Assembly (NCBI RefSeq): GCF_900107105.1
Contig: NZ_FNOT01000008.1
Location: forward strand, 62,001-126,000
DNA: 64,000 nt
Reading direction: 5' to 3'
Source: Geodermatophilus africanus
Lineage (GTDB): Bacteria; Actinomycetota; Actinomycetes; Mycobacteriales; Geodermatophilaceae
Made by a program: the position numbers and the translations under genes. Positions within the stretch are counted from its first letter, which is position 1. The number at the start of each line of letters is the position of its first letter. Of this stretch, positions 1 to 8,600 are shown piece after piece. The notes below the pieces were generated by a model that did not search any database, was not told where the DNA came from, and worked only from the letters and a program-made list of their open reading frames with translations.

Positions 1-1
1 C

Positions 2-313
2 GCCGAGCCGCTGGCGGCCGGGACCGTCGTGCGCATCCGGACGACCGGCGGCGGCGGCTGGGGCGACCCGCTGGACCGGCCGGTCGAGGAGGTGCTCCGC
101 GACCTCGCCTGGCGCAAGGTGAGCGTCGTCGGCGCCCGGGAGGACTACGGCGTGGTCCTGCTCGACGACGGCGCGGCCGATGTCGCCGCCACCGAGGCCC
201 TGCGCACTGAGATGCGCGCGAAGCGCACCGGCGACGAGCCGTTCTTCGACCGCGGCCCGGGCTACGCGCGGCTGTCGGGCGGCGCGACGTCCAACGAGTT
301 CGACGTCCTCTGA
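2..313 (+). CDS. Hydantoinase B / oxoprolinase family protein, C-terminal end (partial)
   Basis: The reading frame is open from the first bases of the window, so only the last 103 residues are visible. They contain the glycine-rich GGGGWGDP motif followed by a segment ending in REDYGVVL, which is characteristic of the C-terminus of the hydantoinase B/HyuB and acetone carboxylase alpha family. These enzymes are the large subunit in ATP-dependent opening of hydantoin or 5-oxoproline rings, usually beside a HyuA subunit, which would lie left of the window. Substrate cannot be judged from this fragment. A large inverted repeat follows the stop codon. Confidence 0.85.
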   Translation, partial: AEPLAAGTVVRIRTTGGGGWGDPLDRPVEEVLRDLAWRKVSVVGAREDYGVVLLDDGAADVAATEALRTEMRAKRTGDEPFFDRGPGYARLSGGATSNEFDVL

Positions 314-315
314 GG

Positions 316-381
316 CCGGCGAGATCGGCGATCTCGCACGGCTGCACCCCCGCGTCCGTGCGAGATCGGCGATCTCGCCGG
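316..381. terminator. 26-bp inverted repeat, probable terminator hairpin
   Basis: Two 26-nt arms (316-341 and 356-381) are inverted copies separated by 14 nt; 25 of 26 positions pair. Each arm also contains its own palindrome, GCGAGATC-GGC-GATCTCGC, so alternative cruciforms are possible. It starts three bases after the stop codon of the hydantoinase gene and lies between it and genes on the other strand, which fits a bidirectional terminator. Confidence 0.6.
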
Positions 382-385
382 GGCG

Positions 386-472
386 TCACTTCGCGTGAAG
401 CCAGGCCAGCGTGGCGAGCACCCGGCGGTTGTCGTCCGGGTACGGGGCCAGGCCGAGCTCGGCGGCCGGGGG
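386..472 (-). pseudogene. Remnant of a LuxR-type response regulator C-terminus
   Basis: Reading the minus strand into the stop at 388-386 gives a 29-codon open stretch (PPAAELGLAPYPDDNRRVLATL..., ending LHAK). The 'LGL..PDDNRRVLA.LA' pattern resembles the last helix and tail of actinobacterial NarL/LuxR-type response regulators. The frame is closed upstream by the stop codon of the small acidic protein gene, and no receiver or helix-turn-helix region is present. I read it as the leftover 3' end of a lost regulator. The match is short, so this is tentative. Confidence 0.35.
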
Positions 473-673
473 TCAGCGCGTGCCGAACTCGGTGCTCCCG
501 GGCGGTGGCTTGACGTCGTCGCCGGTCTGGCCCTCGTCGCCGCCGTACGTCGGGTGATCCGTGTGGCGCGGGTCGTCGTCCCCCGCGTCCTCGACGTCCT
601 CGGGGACCAGCGGCGTCTCGTGCAGGACGTTCTCGCGCGCCTCGTCGCGGTCGGTTCCCGGCACCTCGGTCAT
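473..673 (-). CDS. Small acidic hypothetical protein (66 aa)
   Basis: A 66-residue, strongly acidic and glycine-rich protein, starting MTEVPGTDRDEAREN and ending PGSTEFGTR. The ATG is preceded by a good ribosome binding site (GAGGAGG, 4-nt spacer). There is no membrane segment or cysteine, and the composition suggests a disordered protein. It stands alone on the minus strand, downstream of the DUF1992 gene. No function is recognised. Confidence 0.6.
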   Translation of the reverse strand: MTEVPGTDRDEARENVLHETPLVPEDVEDAGDDDPRHTDHPTYGGDEGQTGDDVKPPPGSTEFGTR

Positions 674-736
674 GGCGACCTCCTCATCTCGGGGTTGCTC
701 ACCTACCCGGCCCCCCGGGGCGGATGCGCCTGGCCG

Positions 737-1231
737 CTACGCCCGCGGCGAACGGCGGCGGCGCCACCAGCGGGCGCGCACCGGCACGGACGGCGGGGCC
801 ACCACCGGCCCGGCAGCCGACGGCGGCGGGCGGGTGGCGTGCCACAGCCGCACCAGCGCGTCCTCGTCGGCCAGCCCCGGGACGGCGTCGGGCCCGTCCG
901 CCGGCCGCCGCCAGTGCTGCTCCACCCGCGCGTTGAACTCCGCCACCGTGGCGCGCACCGCGGCCTCGCTGGGCAGCTGCGGCACCCGCAGCGCGAGGTC
1001 CTCCCGCTCGCGGCGCAGCGCCATGCCCGGCGGCAGCAGGTCGCGCGGGTCGGCCTGCTGGCGACGCGCCCACTCCAGCGCCCACTCGTAGCTGGTCTGC
1101 TCCCTGTCCCGCCGCGGCAGTGGACGGCCGGCACCCTCGAGCCCCTCGAACGCCCCGCGCTGCTGCGCCTGGGTGATCTGGTGGTCGATCCAGGTCTCGA
1201 AGGCCATCCCCGGGGGCTTGCGCTCGGTCAT
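737..1231 (-). CDS. DUF1992 (DnaJ-homologue subfamily C member 28-like) protein
   Basis: This 164-residue protein has the DUF1992 pattern near the N-terminus: FETWIDHQITQAQQRGAFE, then GAGRPL and a downstream basic, proline-rich tail. The domain is shared with eukaryotic DNAJC28, but there is no J domain here and the bacterial role is unknown. The ATG at 1231 overlaps the stop codon of the TetR gene (TGATG), so the two are probably translated from one mRNA and the protein should follow TetR control. A longer upstream frame exists but would run through the TetR gene; the coupled ATG is preferred. Confidence 0.8.
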   Translation of the reverse strand: MTERKPPGMAFETWIDHQITQAQQRGAFEGLEGAGRPLPRRDREQTSYEWALEWARRQQADPRDLLPPGMALRREREDLALRVPQLPSEAAVRATVAEFNARVEQHWRRPADGPDAVPGLADEDALVRLWHATRPPPSAAGPVVAPPSVPVRARWWRRRRSPRA

Positions 1232-1815
1232 CACCCTCCTTGGTACCCCGTCTCGTGCGGCCCCGTCAGCCGCTCGACGAGCCAGCCCGCCGCACGGTCG
1301 GCTGCCTGCCCCGGGGCGAGGAAGTGGACGAGCAGGAGGCCGTCGACGACCGCCAGCACACCCGCCGCGGCGTCCGCCCGCTCGCCGTCCGGCACGTCGA
1401 GCCGCGACCCCAACCAGGACGACCACCCCTCGGCCACCGCCGCCGCGACCGTCCGGTGCGGCTCCTGGCCGCGGGCCGCCAAGCCGCTGACCTCGACGTA
1501 CAGCCGGAGCGAGGCCTCGGCGGCCGGCTCCTGCAGAGCCGTCGCGAGCCCGCGCAGCAGCGCCGCCGGGGACACCGGGTCGGCGGGCAGGGTCGCCGCG
1601 AACTGGGCCTGCAGCCGCTCCCCGACCGTGCCGAGGACGGCGGTCAGCAGCTGCTCCCGGGTGCCGAAGTAGTACAGCAGCATGCGGTCGCTGGTCCCGA
1701 GCGCCGCAGCGAGCGGGCGCAGCGACAGGGTGGCGACACCGTGGCGGAGCACGTGCTCCACCGCTCCCGAGAGGAATGCCTCGCGCTGCTCCGGCCGACC
1801 CCTTCCCCCTGTCAT
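1231..1815 (-). CDS. TetR-family transcriptional regulator
   Basis: A 194-residue TetR-type regulator. The N-terminus carries the helix-turn-helix region (LSLRPLAAALGTSDRMLLYYFGTR, roughly residues 28-55), followed by an alanine-rich ligand-binding domain. The ATG at 1815 was chosen because a GTG 33 bases upstream would sit inside the second operator. The gene is divergent from the alpha/beta hydrolase, and two matching palindromes lie between them, one abutting this start codon. It therefore very likely represses itself, the hydrolase and the coupled DUF1992 gene. The ligand is unknown. Confidence 0.88.
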   Translation of the reverse strand: MTGGRGRPEQREAFLSGAVEHVLRHGVATLSLRPLAAALGTSDRMLLYYFGTREQLLTAVLGTVGERLQAQFAATLPADPVSPAALLRGLATALQEPAAEASLRLYVEVSGLAARGQEPHRTVAAAVAEGWSSWLGSRLDVPDGERADAAAGVLAVVDGLLLVHFLAPGQAADRAAGWLVERLTGPHETGYQGG

Positions 1816-1856
1816 GTAGCAGACGCTACAGTCCCGGCCGTGTAGCACTCGCTACA
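1815..1856. promoter_or_regulatory. Twin operators for the TetR regulator
   Basis: Two perfect inverted repeats with identical half-sites: TGTAGC-AGAC-GCTACA at 1815-1830 and TGTAGC-ACTC-GCTACA at 1841-1856. Their centres are 26 bp apart. They fill the gap between the divergent tetR and hydrolase genes; the first touches the tetR start codon and the second ends 4 bp before the hydrolase ribosome binding site. This is the usual arrangement of a TetR autoregulatory operator. Confidence 0.8.
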
Positions 1857-1871
1857 AACGAGGAGGCGACC

Positions 1872-2714
1872 ATGATCACGCAGCTCGAGATCCCGACCCG
1901 GGTGGGTCCCGTCCCGGTGCGGGTGACCGGCGACGGGCCGGCCGTGCTGGCCGTGCACGGGGCCCTCGTCGACGGCCGGCTGTGGGACGAGACGGCGCGA
2001 CACCTCGCCCCGCACGCGCGGGTAGTAGTCCCCGACCTCCCGCTGGGCGCGCACCGGCGAGCGGTCCCCGACCGGTCCCGGCTGACACCGACCGAGGCCG
2101 CCGGCGCGGTCATCGACGTCCTCGACGGGCTGGGCCTGGACAGCGCCGTGCTGCTCGGCAACGACACCGGGGGCGCGCTGGCGCAGCTCGCCGCGGCTGC
2201 CGAGCCTGCGCGGGTCGCCGGCCTGGTGCTCGCCGGGTGCGACGCGTTCGAGCACTTCCCACCGCCGCTGCTCCGCCCGCTACCGGCCCTCGCGGCGATC
2301 CCGGGGACGACCCGGCTCCTGGTCCGCACCCTGGCCGTCCCGGCGCTGTTCGCCGACCCCGGCCGGCTCAACCCGTTCACCACGCGCGGCTTCGGCCGCG
2401 CGCTGGTCCACGACTGGCTGCGCCCGGCCCGCACCGACCCGGCGGTCCGCGCCGACCTGACCGCGTTCCTGCGCGCCATCCGGCCGGGACCGCTGCTGGC
2501 CGCCGCCGAGGCCCTCCCGGCACTGGCCGGACGGGCCGCCGTGGTGTGGGGACGCCACGACCGGGTCTTCCCGCCCCGCGACGCCGAGCGGCTCGCCGAC
2601 CTCCTGGGCACGTCGGTCACCTGGCTGGACGACGCCCTGACGTTCGTCCCCCGGGACCGGCCGGACGCGGTCGCCGACGCCGTCGGGAGGGTGCTGACCA
2701 CCGCCGCCCGCTGA
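1872..2714 (+). CDS. Alpha/beta hydrolase (GNDTGG nucleophile motif)
   Basis: A 280-residue alpha/beta-hydrolase fold protein with AGGAGG 5 nt before its ATG. The nucleophile elbow is GNDTGG (residues 96-101), so the nucleophile would be Asp98 as in haloalkane dehalogenases and epoxide hydrolases, rather than Ser. WGRHDRVFPP (about 226-235) supplies the charge-relay acid position. Near residue 257, where family members carry the catalytic His, the sequence reads LTFVPRDRP with no His; a related actinobacterial group also has TFVP-type sequences here. Hydrolytic activity is therefore uncertain. It is divergent from, and presumably controlled by, the adjacent TetR protein. Confidence 0.82.
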   Translation: MITQLEIPTRVGPVPVRVTGDGPAVLAVHGALVDGRLWDETARHLAPHARVVVPDLPLGAHRRAVPDRSRLTPTEAAGAVIDVLDGLGLDSAVLLGNDTGGALAQLAAAAEPARVAGLVLAGCDAFEHFPPPLLRPLPALAAIPGTTRLLVRTLAVPALFADPGRLNPFTTRGFGRALVHDWLRPARTDPAVRADLTAFLRAIRPGPLLAAAEALPALAGRAAVVWGRHDRVFPPRDAERLADLLGTSVTWLDDALTFVPRDRPDAVADAVGRVLTTAAR

Positions 2715-2867
2715 CCTGTCGCGCCGTTGCCGGATCGTGTCTTGACCTCCAGCACCGCTCGTGCGGGGACCCCGGCGTCCTCGCGGAGGGTGGCGACCTG
2801 CCACGAATGGGTGAACCAGCAGCTCAGCGACCTGTGCACGCGGCCGGGAGGCCCCACGCTGGCCGTC

Positions 2868-3878
2868 GTGCCGCTGTCCGTCCCCGGCTTGCCCGACGTG
2901 CCGCCCGAGCTGGCCGGACCGGTCGCGGTGGAGCTGGCCAAGCCGGTGCGCGACCTCCCGCGGGCCGACGCGCTGCCCGGCGGCGTGCTGTACGAGCCCA
3001 AGTGGGACGGCTACCGCCTGGTCGTCGTCCGCACCGGCGGCACCACCCGGGTCTGGTCCCGCCAGGGCCGCGACCTGTCGTCGCGCTTCCCGGACGTTGT
3101 CGCCGCGGCCGTCGCGCAGGTGCCGCCGGGCACCGTGCTCGACGGCGAGGTCGTCGTGTGGAACGGCTCGCGGCTGGACTTCGGGCTGCTCCAGCAGCGG
3201 ATGGTCGCCCCGCGCGGCCGGGTCGGGACGCTCGCGGCCGCCGCGCCGGCCTCCTACGTCGCCTTCGACGTGCTCGCACTCGGCGGCGCCGACCTGCGCG
3301 GCCGCCGGCTGCGGGAGCGGCGGGCCGCCCTGGAGGAGCTCGCCGCCCGCTGGGCCCCGCCGATGCAGCTCTCACCGGTCACCACCGACCCCGCCGAGGC
3401 CCGGCAGTGGTCGGTCGACTTCCGCCCCGCCGGGGTTGAGGGCCTGGTCGCCAAGGGCGCCGGCAGCCGGTACGCGCCCGGCCGCCGCGAGTGGCTGAAG
3501 GTGAAGTCCTGGGAGTCGACCGAGGTGCTCGCCGGCGGCGTCATCGGGTCGCTCGAGCGGCCCAGCCAGCTGGTGGCCGGGCGGTACCGGGCCGGCGAGC
3601 TCGTCGTCGTCGGCCGGACCAGCCCGCTGGCGCCCGCGCAGTCCGCCGAGCTGGCCGCCGTCCTCGCGCCGGCCGGGCCGGACCACCCGTGGCCGGACCG
3701 GATCGGCACCGGCGCCTTCGGCGGCGGCCGGCTGTCGGTGCCGCTCACCCGCGTGCGCCCGGACGTCGTCGTCGAGGTCAGCGCGGACGCCGCGCTGCAG
3801 GCCGGCGTCTTCCGCCACCCGATGCGTTTCCTGCGGGTCCGCCCCGATCTCGCGCCTGACGACGTGCCCGGGGTCTGA
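2868..3878 (+). CDS. ligC: ATP-dependent DNA ligase, LigC-like
   Basis: Encodes the short form of ATP-dependent DNA ligase (336 aa from the chosen GTG). Motif I is KWDGYR, with the lysine to be adenylated at about residue 45. LDGEVVVW (motif III), EGLVAKG (motif IV) and WLKVKS (motif V) follow, then a C-terminal OB-fold ending with a VEVSADAAL segment. Length and order match the LigC ligases of mycobacteria and relatives, which act in alternative repair rather than replication. The frame is open further upstream to about 2727, but similarity to the family begins near VPGLPDVPPEL; no strong ribosome binding site settles the start. No Ku or LigD gene is adjacent. Confidence 0.88.
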   Translation: MPLSVPGLPDVPPELAGPVAVELAKPVRDLPRADALPGGVLYEPKWDGYRLVVVRTGGTTRVWSRQGRDLSSRFPDVVAAAVAQVPPGTVLDGEVVVWNGSRLDFGLLQQRMVAPRGRVGTLAAAAPASYVAFDVLALGGADLRGRRLRERRAALEELAARWAPPMQLSPVTTDPAEARQWSVDFRPAGVEGLVAKGAGSRYAPGRREWLKVKSWESTEVLAGGVIGSLERPSQLVAGRYRAGELVVVGRTSPLAPAQSAELAAVLAPAGPDHPWPDRIGTGAFGGGRLSVPLTRVRPDVVVEVSADAALQAGVFRHPMRFLRVRPDLAPDDVPGV

Positions 3879-3970
3879 TCCCGGGCCTCTCGCGCCCCTC
3901 GACGGACGGCCGCGCCCCGATCAGCGCTGCCGGTCAGGGGCTCCGGCCCCCACCCATCGACGGCCACACC

Positions 3971-4468
3971 TCAGCTGGGCACGCGGCCGAGGGCGATCAG
4001 CAGCCGGCGCAGCAGGCCGGCGAGGGCGTCGAGGTCGTCGCCGGAGAGCCCGGCCAGCAGCCGGCGCTCGGTCTCCAGGTGGTCGGGCAGCGTGGCGTCG
4101 AGGGCCGCCCGGCCGGCCTCGGTCAGCGTGACGACGACGGCCCGCCCGTCGGCCTCGCTGCGCTCCCGGGTGATCAGCCCCTTCTCCTCCAGCCGGTCCA
4201 GCCGCTGGGTGATGGCGCCGGAGGTGACCAGCGCGGTCCGCATCAGCGCGGTGGGGGTCAGCTGGTACGGGGGCCCGGCCCGGCGCAGCGCGGCCAGCAC
4301 GTCGAACGAGGGGACGTCGAGGCCGTGACGGGCGAAGGTGGCGCGCTGGGCGAGGAAGACCTCGCGCTGGAGCTGGGAGATGCGCCCGACGACCCCCATC
4401 GGGCTGCAGTCGAGGTCGGGGCGCTCGTGGGCCCACTGGGCCAGGATCTGGTCGACGGCGTCCCCCAC
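3971..4468 (-). CDS. MarR-family transcriptional regulator
   Basis: A 165-residue winged-helix regulator. The DNA-binding part reads LTPTALMRTALVTSGAITQRLDRLEEKGLITR, with the beta-wing SEADGRAVVVTLTEAGRAA after it; both are typical of MarR proteins. The start is a GTG six bases from a perfect 7-bp inverted repeat, which argues for autoregulation. It lies 32 bp after the MEDS/ATPase gene on the same strand but has its own operator, so it is probably a separate transcription unit. The ligand and other targets are unknown. Confidence 0.88.
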   Translation of the reverse strand: MGDAVDQILAQWAHERPDLDCSPMGVVGRISQLQREVFLAQRATFARHGLDVPSFDVLAALRRAGPPYQLTPTALMRTALVTSGAITQRLDRLEEKGLITRERSEADGRAVVVTLTEAGRAALDATLPDHLETERRLLAGLSGDDLDALAGLLRRLLIALGRVPS

Positions 4469-4473
4469 GCCGG

Positions 4474-4491
4474 TACCTCAGCAGTGAGGTA
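4474..4491. promoter_or_regulatory. Operator of the MarR regulator
   Basis: Perfect inverted repeat TACCTCA-GCAG-TGAGGTA at 4474-4491, ending 6 bp upstream of the marR GTG start. Placement and size fit a MarR dimer site that blocks its own promoter. Confidence 0.65.
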
Positions 4492-4500
4492 TCGACGCCG

Positions 4501-5565
4501 TCAAGCCGGGTGGAGGCGGGTGCTGAGCCGGACGGTGAGCCCGGCGGGGCCGGGCAGCAGGTCGACGGAGTCCCACAGCTTGCGGGCCAGCCACAGGCCC
4601 ATGCCGCCGCGGCCGAGGTCGGCGCCGTGGGCCGGGCGGAAGCCGGCGAGCGGGTCGGCGAAGGAGTGCCCGGAGTCGGTGATGGTGCAGACCACCCGCT
4701 CGTCGTCGGCCCAGATCCGCGCCGACACCGGCCGGACGCCGTGCCGGAAGGCGTTGGCGGCGACCTCGGCGGCGGCGAGGTGCAGGTCCTCCCGCTGGTC
4801 GCGGTCGGGCACCCGGGCGGAGAGGGCGGTGCCGATCTCGTGGCGCAGCGCCACCAGGCTGGGGACGTCGTCGAGGGCCAGCACCGGGGCGCTGTCCTCG
4901 ACCGGCTCGCGCGGCCAGGGCAGCTGCGCCAGGTAGTCGGCCGGGTCGCGGTAGGCCGGGCTGCGCGCCCACGCCCCGTCGTGGACCAGGTACGGGTGGG
5001 TGGCGGCGGCGGCCTCGACGACCGCCGCGGGCAGCCGGCGCCGGTCGTAGACGCACAGGCAGTCGATCGGCGCGTCCTGCATGACGCGGTTGGCCGCCGA
5101 CTCGAACCGCAGCCCCTCGCGCCAGCCGGCGGAGGTGAACCCGAAGTCGACCAGGGAGAGCACCCGGAGCTGACCGGAGCTCGCCTGCTCGGCGGTCCGC
5201 CACGCGTGCGCCAGCGCATCGGGCGCCCGGGCACCCAGCAGGCTCAGCCCCGGGTCGTCGCGGACCTGCCGGGCCCGATCGCCGAGCTCGCCGCACAGCA
5301 GCGCCACGACCTCCGGCGGGCAGGCCAGGGCGACGGAGTTCCCGGCGCGCAGCCCGGCCTCGAGGAAGGGCAGGGCGACGGCCAGCAGGTCGGCCTCCCC
5401 GCGGACCACGGCGACCGCGTGCCGCGACAGCACCGGGGACCCTGCCGCGCTGCGCGGGTGCGGCGGGCACGCCCGGGGCTCACCCACCGCTCGGTCCACC
5501 TCGTCCGGTCCTCCCTCCGGCCGGGGGCTCCCGCCGGGTGCTGGCTCATCCTCGTACACGGCCAC
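4501..5565 (-). CDS. MEDS-domain sensor with RsbW-like ATPase domain
   Basis: This 354-residue protein has two parts. Residues about 45-210 form a MEDS domain (a sensory domain found in methanogen and methylotroph regulators such as DcmR), visible as HAVAVVRGEADLLAVALPFLEAGLRAG and the later CLCVYDRRRLP. Residues about 230-350 form a HATPase_c domain of the anti-sigma/RsbW type, with AAAEVAANAFRHG (N box), ITDSGHSF (G1) and GRGGMGLWLARKL (G2). No phospho-acceptor His is present, so it probably acts as a Ser kinase or ATP-binding partner rather than a histidine kinase. It lies directly downstream of the giant phosphatase/kinase gene on the same strand, 36 bp apart, suggesting a shared pathway. 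Confidence 0.85.
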   Translation of the reverse strand: MAVYEDEPAPGGSPRPEGGPDEVDRAVGEPRACPPHPRSAAGSPVLSRHAVAVVRGEADLLAVALPFLEAGLRAGNSVALACPPEVVALLCGELGDRARQVRDDPGLSLLGARAPDALAHAWRTAEQASSGQLRVLSLVDFGFTSAGWREGLRFESAANRVMQDAPIDCLCVYDRRRLPAAVVEAAAATHPYLVHDGAWARSPAYRDPADYLAQLPWPREPVEDSAPVLALDDVPSLVALRHEIGTALSARVPDRDQREDLHLAAAEVAANAFRHGVRPVSARIWADDERVVCTITDSGHSFADPLAGFRPAHGADLGRGGMGLWLARKLWDSVDLLPGPAGLTVRLSTRLHPA

Positions 5566-5601
5566 CCCCGCTCCTCGGCGGGGTACCCGGTGACCGCGCC
5601 G

Positions 5602-8600
5602 TCACGCGAGCGCTACGCCCGGGACGAGCTCGTCGACCCCGGCCAGGGCGAGGATCCGCGCCGGCGGCGTCCCCGGCCGGGTGCGCACCCGCAGCTCGAC
5701 GCCGGCCTGCCGCGCCCGGGCCACCGCCTCCAGGACCAGCCCGACCCCGGCGCTGGCCAGGTAGTCGGTGGCCGTGAGGTCCAGCGTGACGACCGCCCCC
5801 GAGCCGAGCTGCCCGAGCCGGGCGAGCACCTGCTGGCGGACCTGCCGGGCGGTGGCCAGGTCGACCTCGCCGTGCACCGCCAGCCGCGTGCCCTCGGGTT
5901 CGTCGTGCACGGCCACGCTCGCGCCGCCGTTCCAGGGCGGCCGCGCCGGACCGGGCTCCGGGCGGGCCTGCGGGGCGGGGACGGGGGGCGCCATGCGGAA
6001 GCGGACGGTGGTGCCCTGGATCCCCGGGGCGTGCACGACCTCGACGTCGGTCCCCAGCGCCTCGATCAGCTCCAGGCCGCGGCCGCGGTAGCCCCGGTCG
6101 GCCGGCGGTGGCCGCCACACGCCGGTGTCGCACACCTCGACCCGCACGCCGCCGTCGGCCTCGCGGGCCACCACGTAGCTGCACTCGCCCTCGTCGGGGG
6201 ACGCCGCGTAGGCGTGCTCGACCGCGTTGGCCAGCGCCTCCCCCAGCGCCAGCTGCAGGTCCTCGGCGGTCTCCTCGGGCAGCCCGGCCGCCGCCGCCCA
6301 CGCCGTCACGGCGCGCCGGACGGCGGAGAGCCGGCGCGGGTCGGCGGCCAGCCGTTCCTCCAGCGGCTCCGGCACCAGCCGGGCGGCGATCAGCGCGACG
6401 TCGTCGGGCTGGTCGGCGTCGGCAAGGACCTCGACGAGCAGCCGCCCGGTCAGCGCGACCGGGTCGGCCGCCGCGTGGCGGGCGGCGGCGGCCCGGACCC
6501 GCTCGAGCCCGTCGTCGAGGACCTCCCCGCGGCGCTCGACCAGTCCGTCGGTGTAGAGCAGCAGCGTCGCGCCTGGGGCGATGTCGACGGTGCCCTCGGT
6601 GTAGGGACGACGACCGGGCGCGCCGAGGACGGTCCCGGACCCCTGGCCGTCGAGCAGCCGGGCGCCGTCGGGTGTCACCAGCAGCGCCGGCGGGTGACCG
6701 GCCCGGGCCCAGGTGACCGTGCCGGCCGTGCCGTCGACGACGAGGCAGGCCGCGGTGGAGGCCAGCGCGCCGGGCAGCCGGGCGGCGAACCGGTCCAGCA
6801 GCTCCAGCGCCTCCGCCGGGCCGCAGCCCTGCAGCAGCGCGGTGGACAGCGCGCTGCGCAGCTGGCCCATCACCGCGGCGGCGGCCGGCCCCTGGCCGAC
6901 GACGTCCCCGACGGCGATCGCGATCCGGTGGTCGGCCAGCTCCACGACGTCGTACCAGTCCCCGCCGGCCTGGGTGCCCTCGGCGCCGGGCAGGTAGTGC
7001 GCGGCGAGCGCCAGCCGCTCCAGGGCGGGCAGCTGCGCCGGCAGCAGGCTCAGCTGCAGCGTCTGGGCGATGCCCCGCTCGGCCCGGTACAGCCGGGCGC
7101 GGTCGAGGGCCTGCGCGCACTGCTCGGCGACGGCGAGCAGCATCGCCCGGTCGGTGGCGGAGAAGCGCTGCACCTCCGGCCAGGCCACCGACAGGACGCC
7201 GACCACCCGGCCGGCCGCGATCAGCGGGAGGGCGACCACCGCGGCCAGCCCGAAGTCCCGCGCCGACGCGGCCAGCTCGGGCGCCAGCCCCAGGCCGGCC
7301 GCGGGCTGGGTCCGGACGTCCTCGATCCAGACCGCCTGTCGCTCGGTGACCGCGGTAGTGGCAACCAGCGGCGTCGACATCGGCACCGTCCGCCACATCT
7401 CGATCCCCGCCGGGCTGCCGCCGTCGATGGCCAGCACGGACAGGGCGCGGTGGGAGGAGTCGACCTCGTACACCGCGACCCGGCTGTGCGTGCCGGCCAG
7501 CGCGCGGACGTGGCCGCCGGCGGCCGCGGCGACCTCCTGCGGGGTGGTCGCCGCCGACAGCTCGGCGGTCGCCTGCTGCAGCAGGGCCAGCCGCCGTGCT
7601 GCCGCCCGCTCCTCGGCGAGCAGCGCCGCGTTGTCGACCGCCAGGGCGGCGCGCCCGGCGACCTCCTCGAGCAGCACCCGGTCGTCGTCGTCGTACGGCG
7701 GCGCGGCGCTGTCCCGCCCCAGCACCAGCACCGCCCGCAGCACCCCGCGGACCGCGAGCGGCACCGCGATCGCCGAGAGGGCGGACAGCGGCCAGCCCCG
7801 CTCGTCCTGGCCGGGCGGCGGCGGCCAGGACAGCTGCTCACCCAGCACGGAGGCGCCGGTGCCCAACACCTGCAGGCTCAGCCCGCTGTGCGGGTCGAGG
7901 GAGGCCATCGCGGCCTCGGCGGTGCCGTCCAGGCCCGCGATGCCGGCGAAGCGCAGCCGGCCGTCGTCCCCGAGCAGCCGCACGCTGCACAGGTCGGCCA
8001 GCCGCTGCTCGACGAGCAGCCGGGCCAGTGCGCCGAGCTGGCCGTCGACGGTGGTCTCCCGGTCCAGCGCGGTGCCCACCTCGGCGAGCAGCGTCTGGCG
8101 GGCCGTCTCGCGGGTCCGGGCGTTGATGTCGGTGCAGCTGCCCACGTACCCGGCGAACGTCTCGCCGGCGCCGATCGGCGCGGCCCGCTCCAGCAGCCAG
8201 TGGTACGTGCCGTCGGCGCGGTGCAGCCGGACGTCGACCTCCCAGCCCTCGCGGCAGGCGGTGGCCGCGGCGACCACCTCGGCGTAGCGGTCGCGGTCCT
8301 CGGGGTGCAGACCCTGCGCCCAGCCGTCGCCGACCTCCTCGCGGGCGGGCCGGCCGGTGAACTCGGTCCAGCCCCGGTTGACGAACACCCGCTGCCCGTC
8401 GGGGTCGGCCACCCAGATGAGCGCCGGCGCCACGTCAGCCATCGCGGTGAACCGCTCCTCCGCGGCGCGGCGGGTCCGGCCGAGCTCGAGGTGCGCGCCG
8501 ACCCGGGCCAGCAGCTCCTGGGCCGAGAACGGCTTGACCAGGTAGTCGTCGGCTCCGGCGGCCAGGCCCTCGACGGCGGCCCCCTCGCCGGCGCGGGCGG

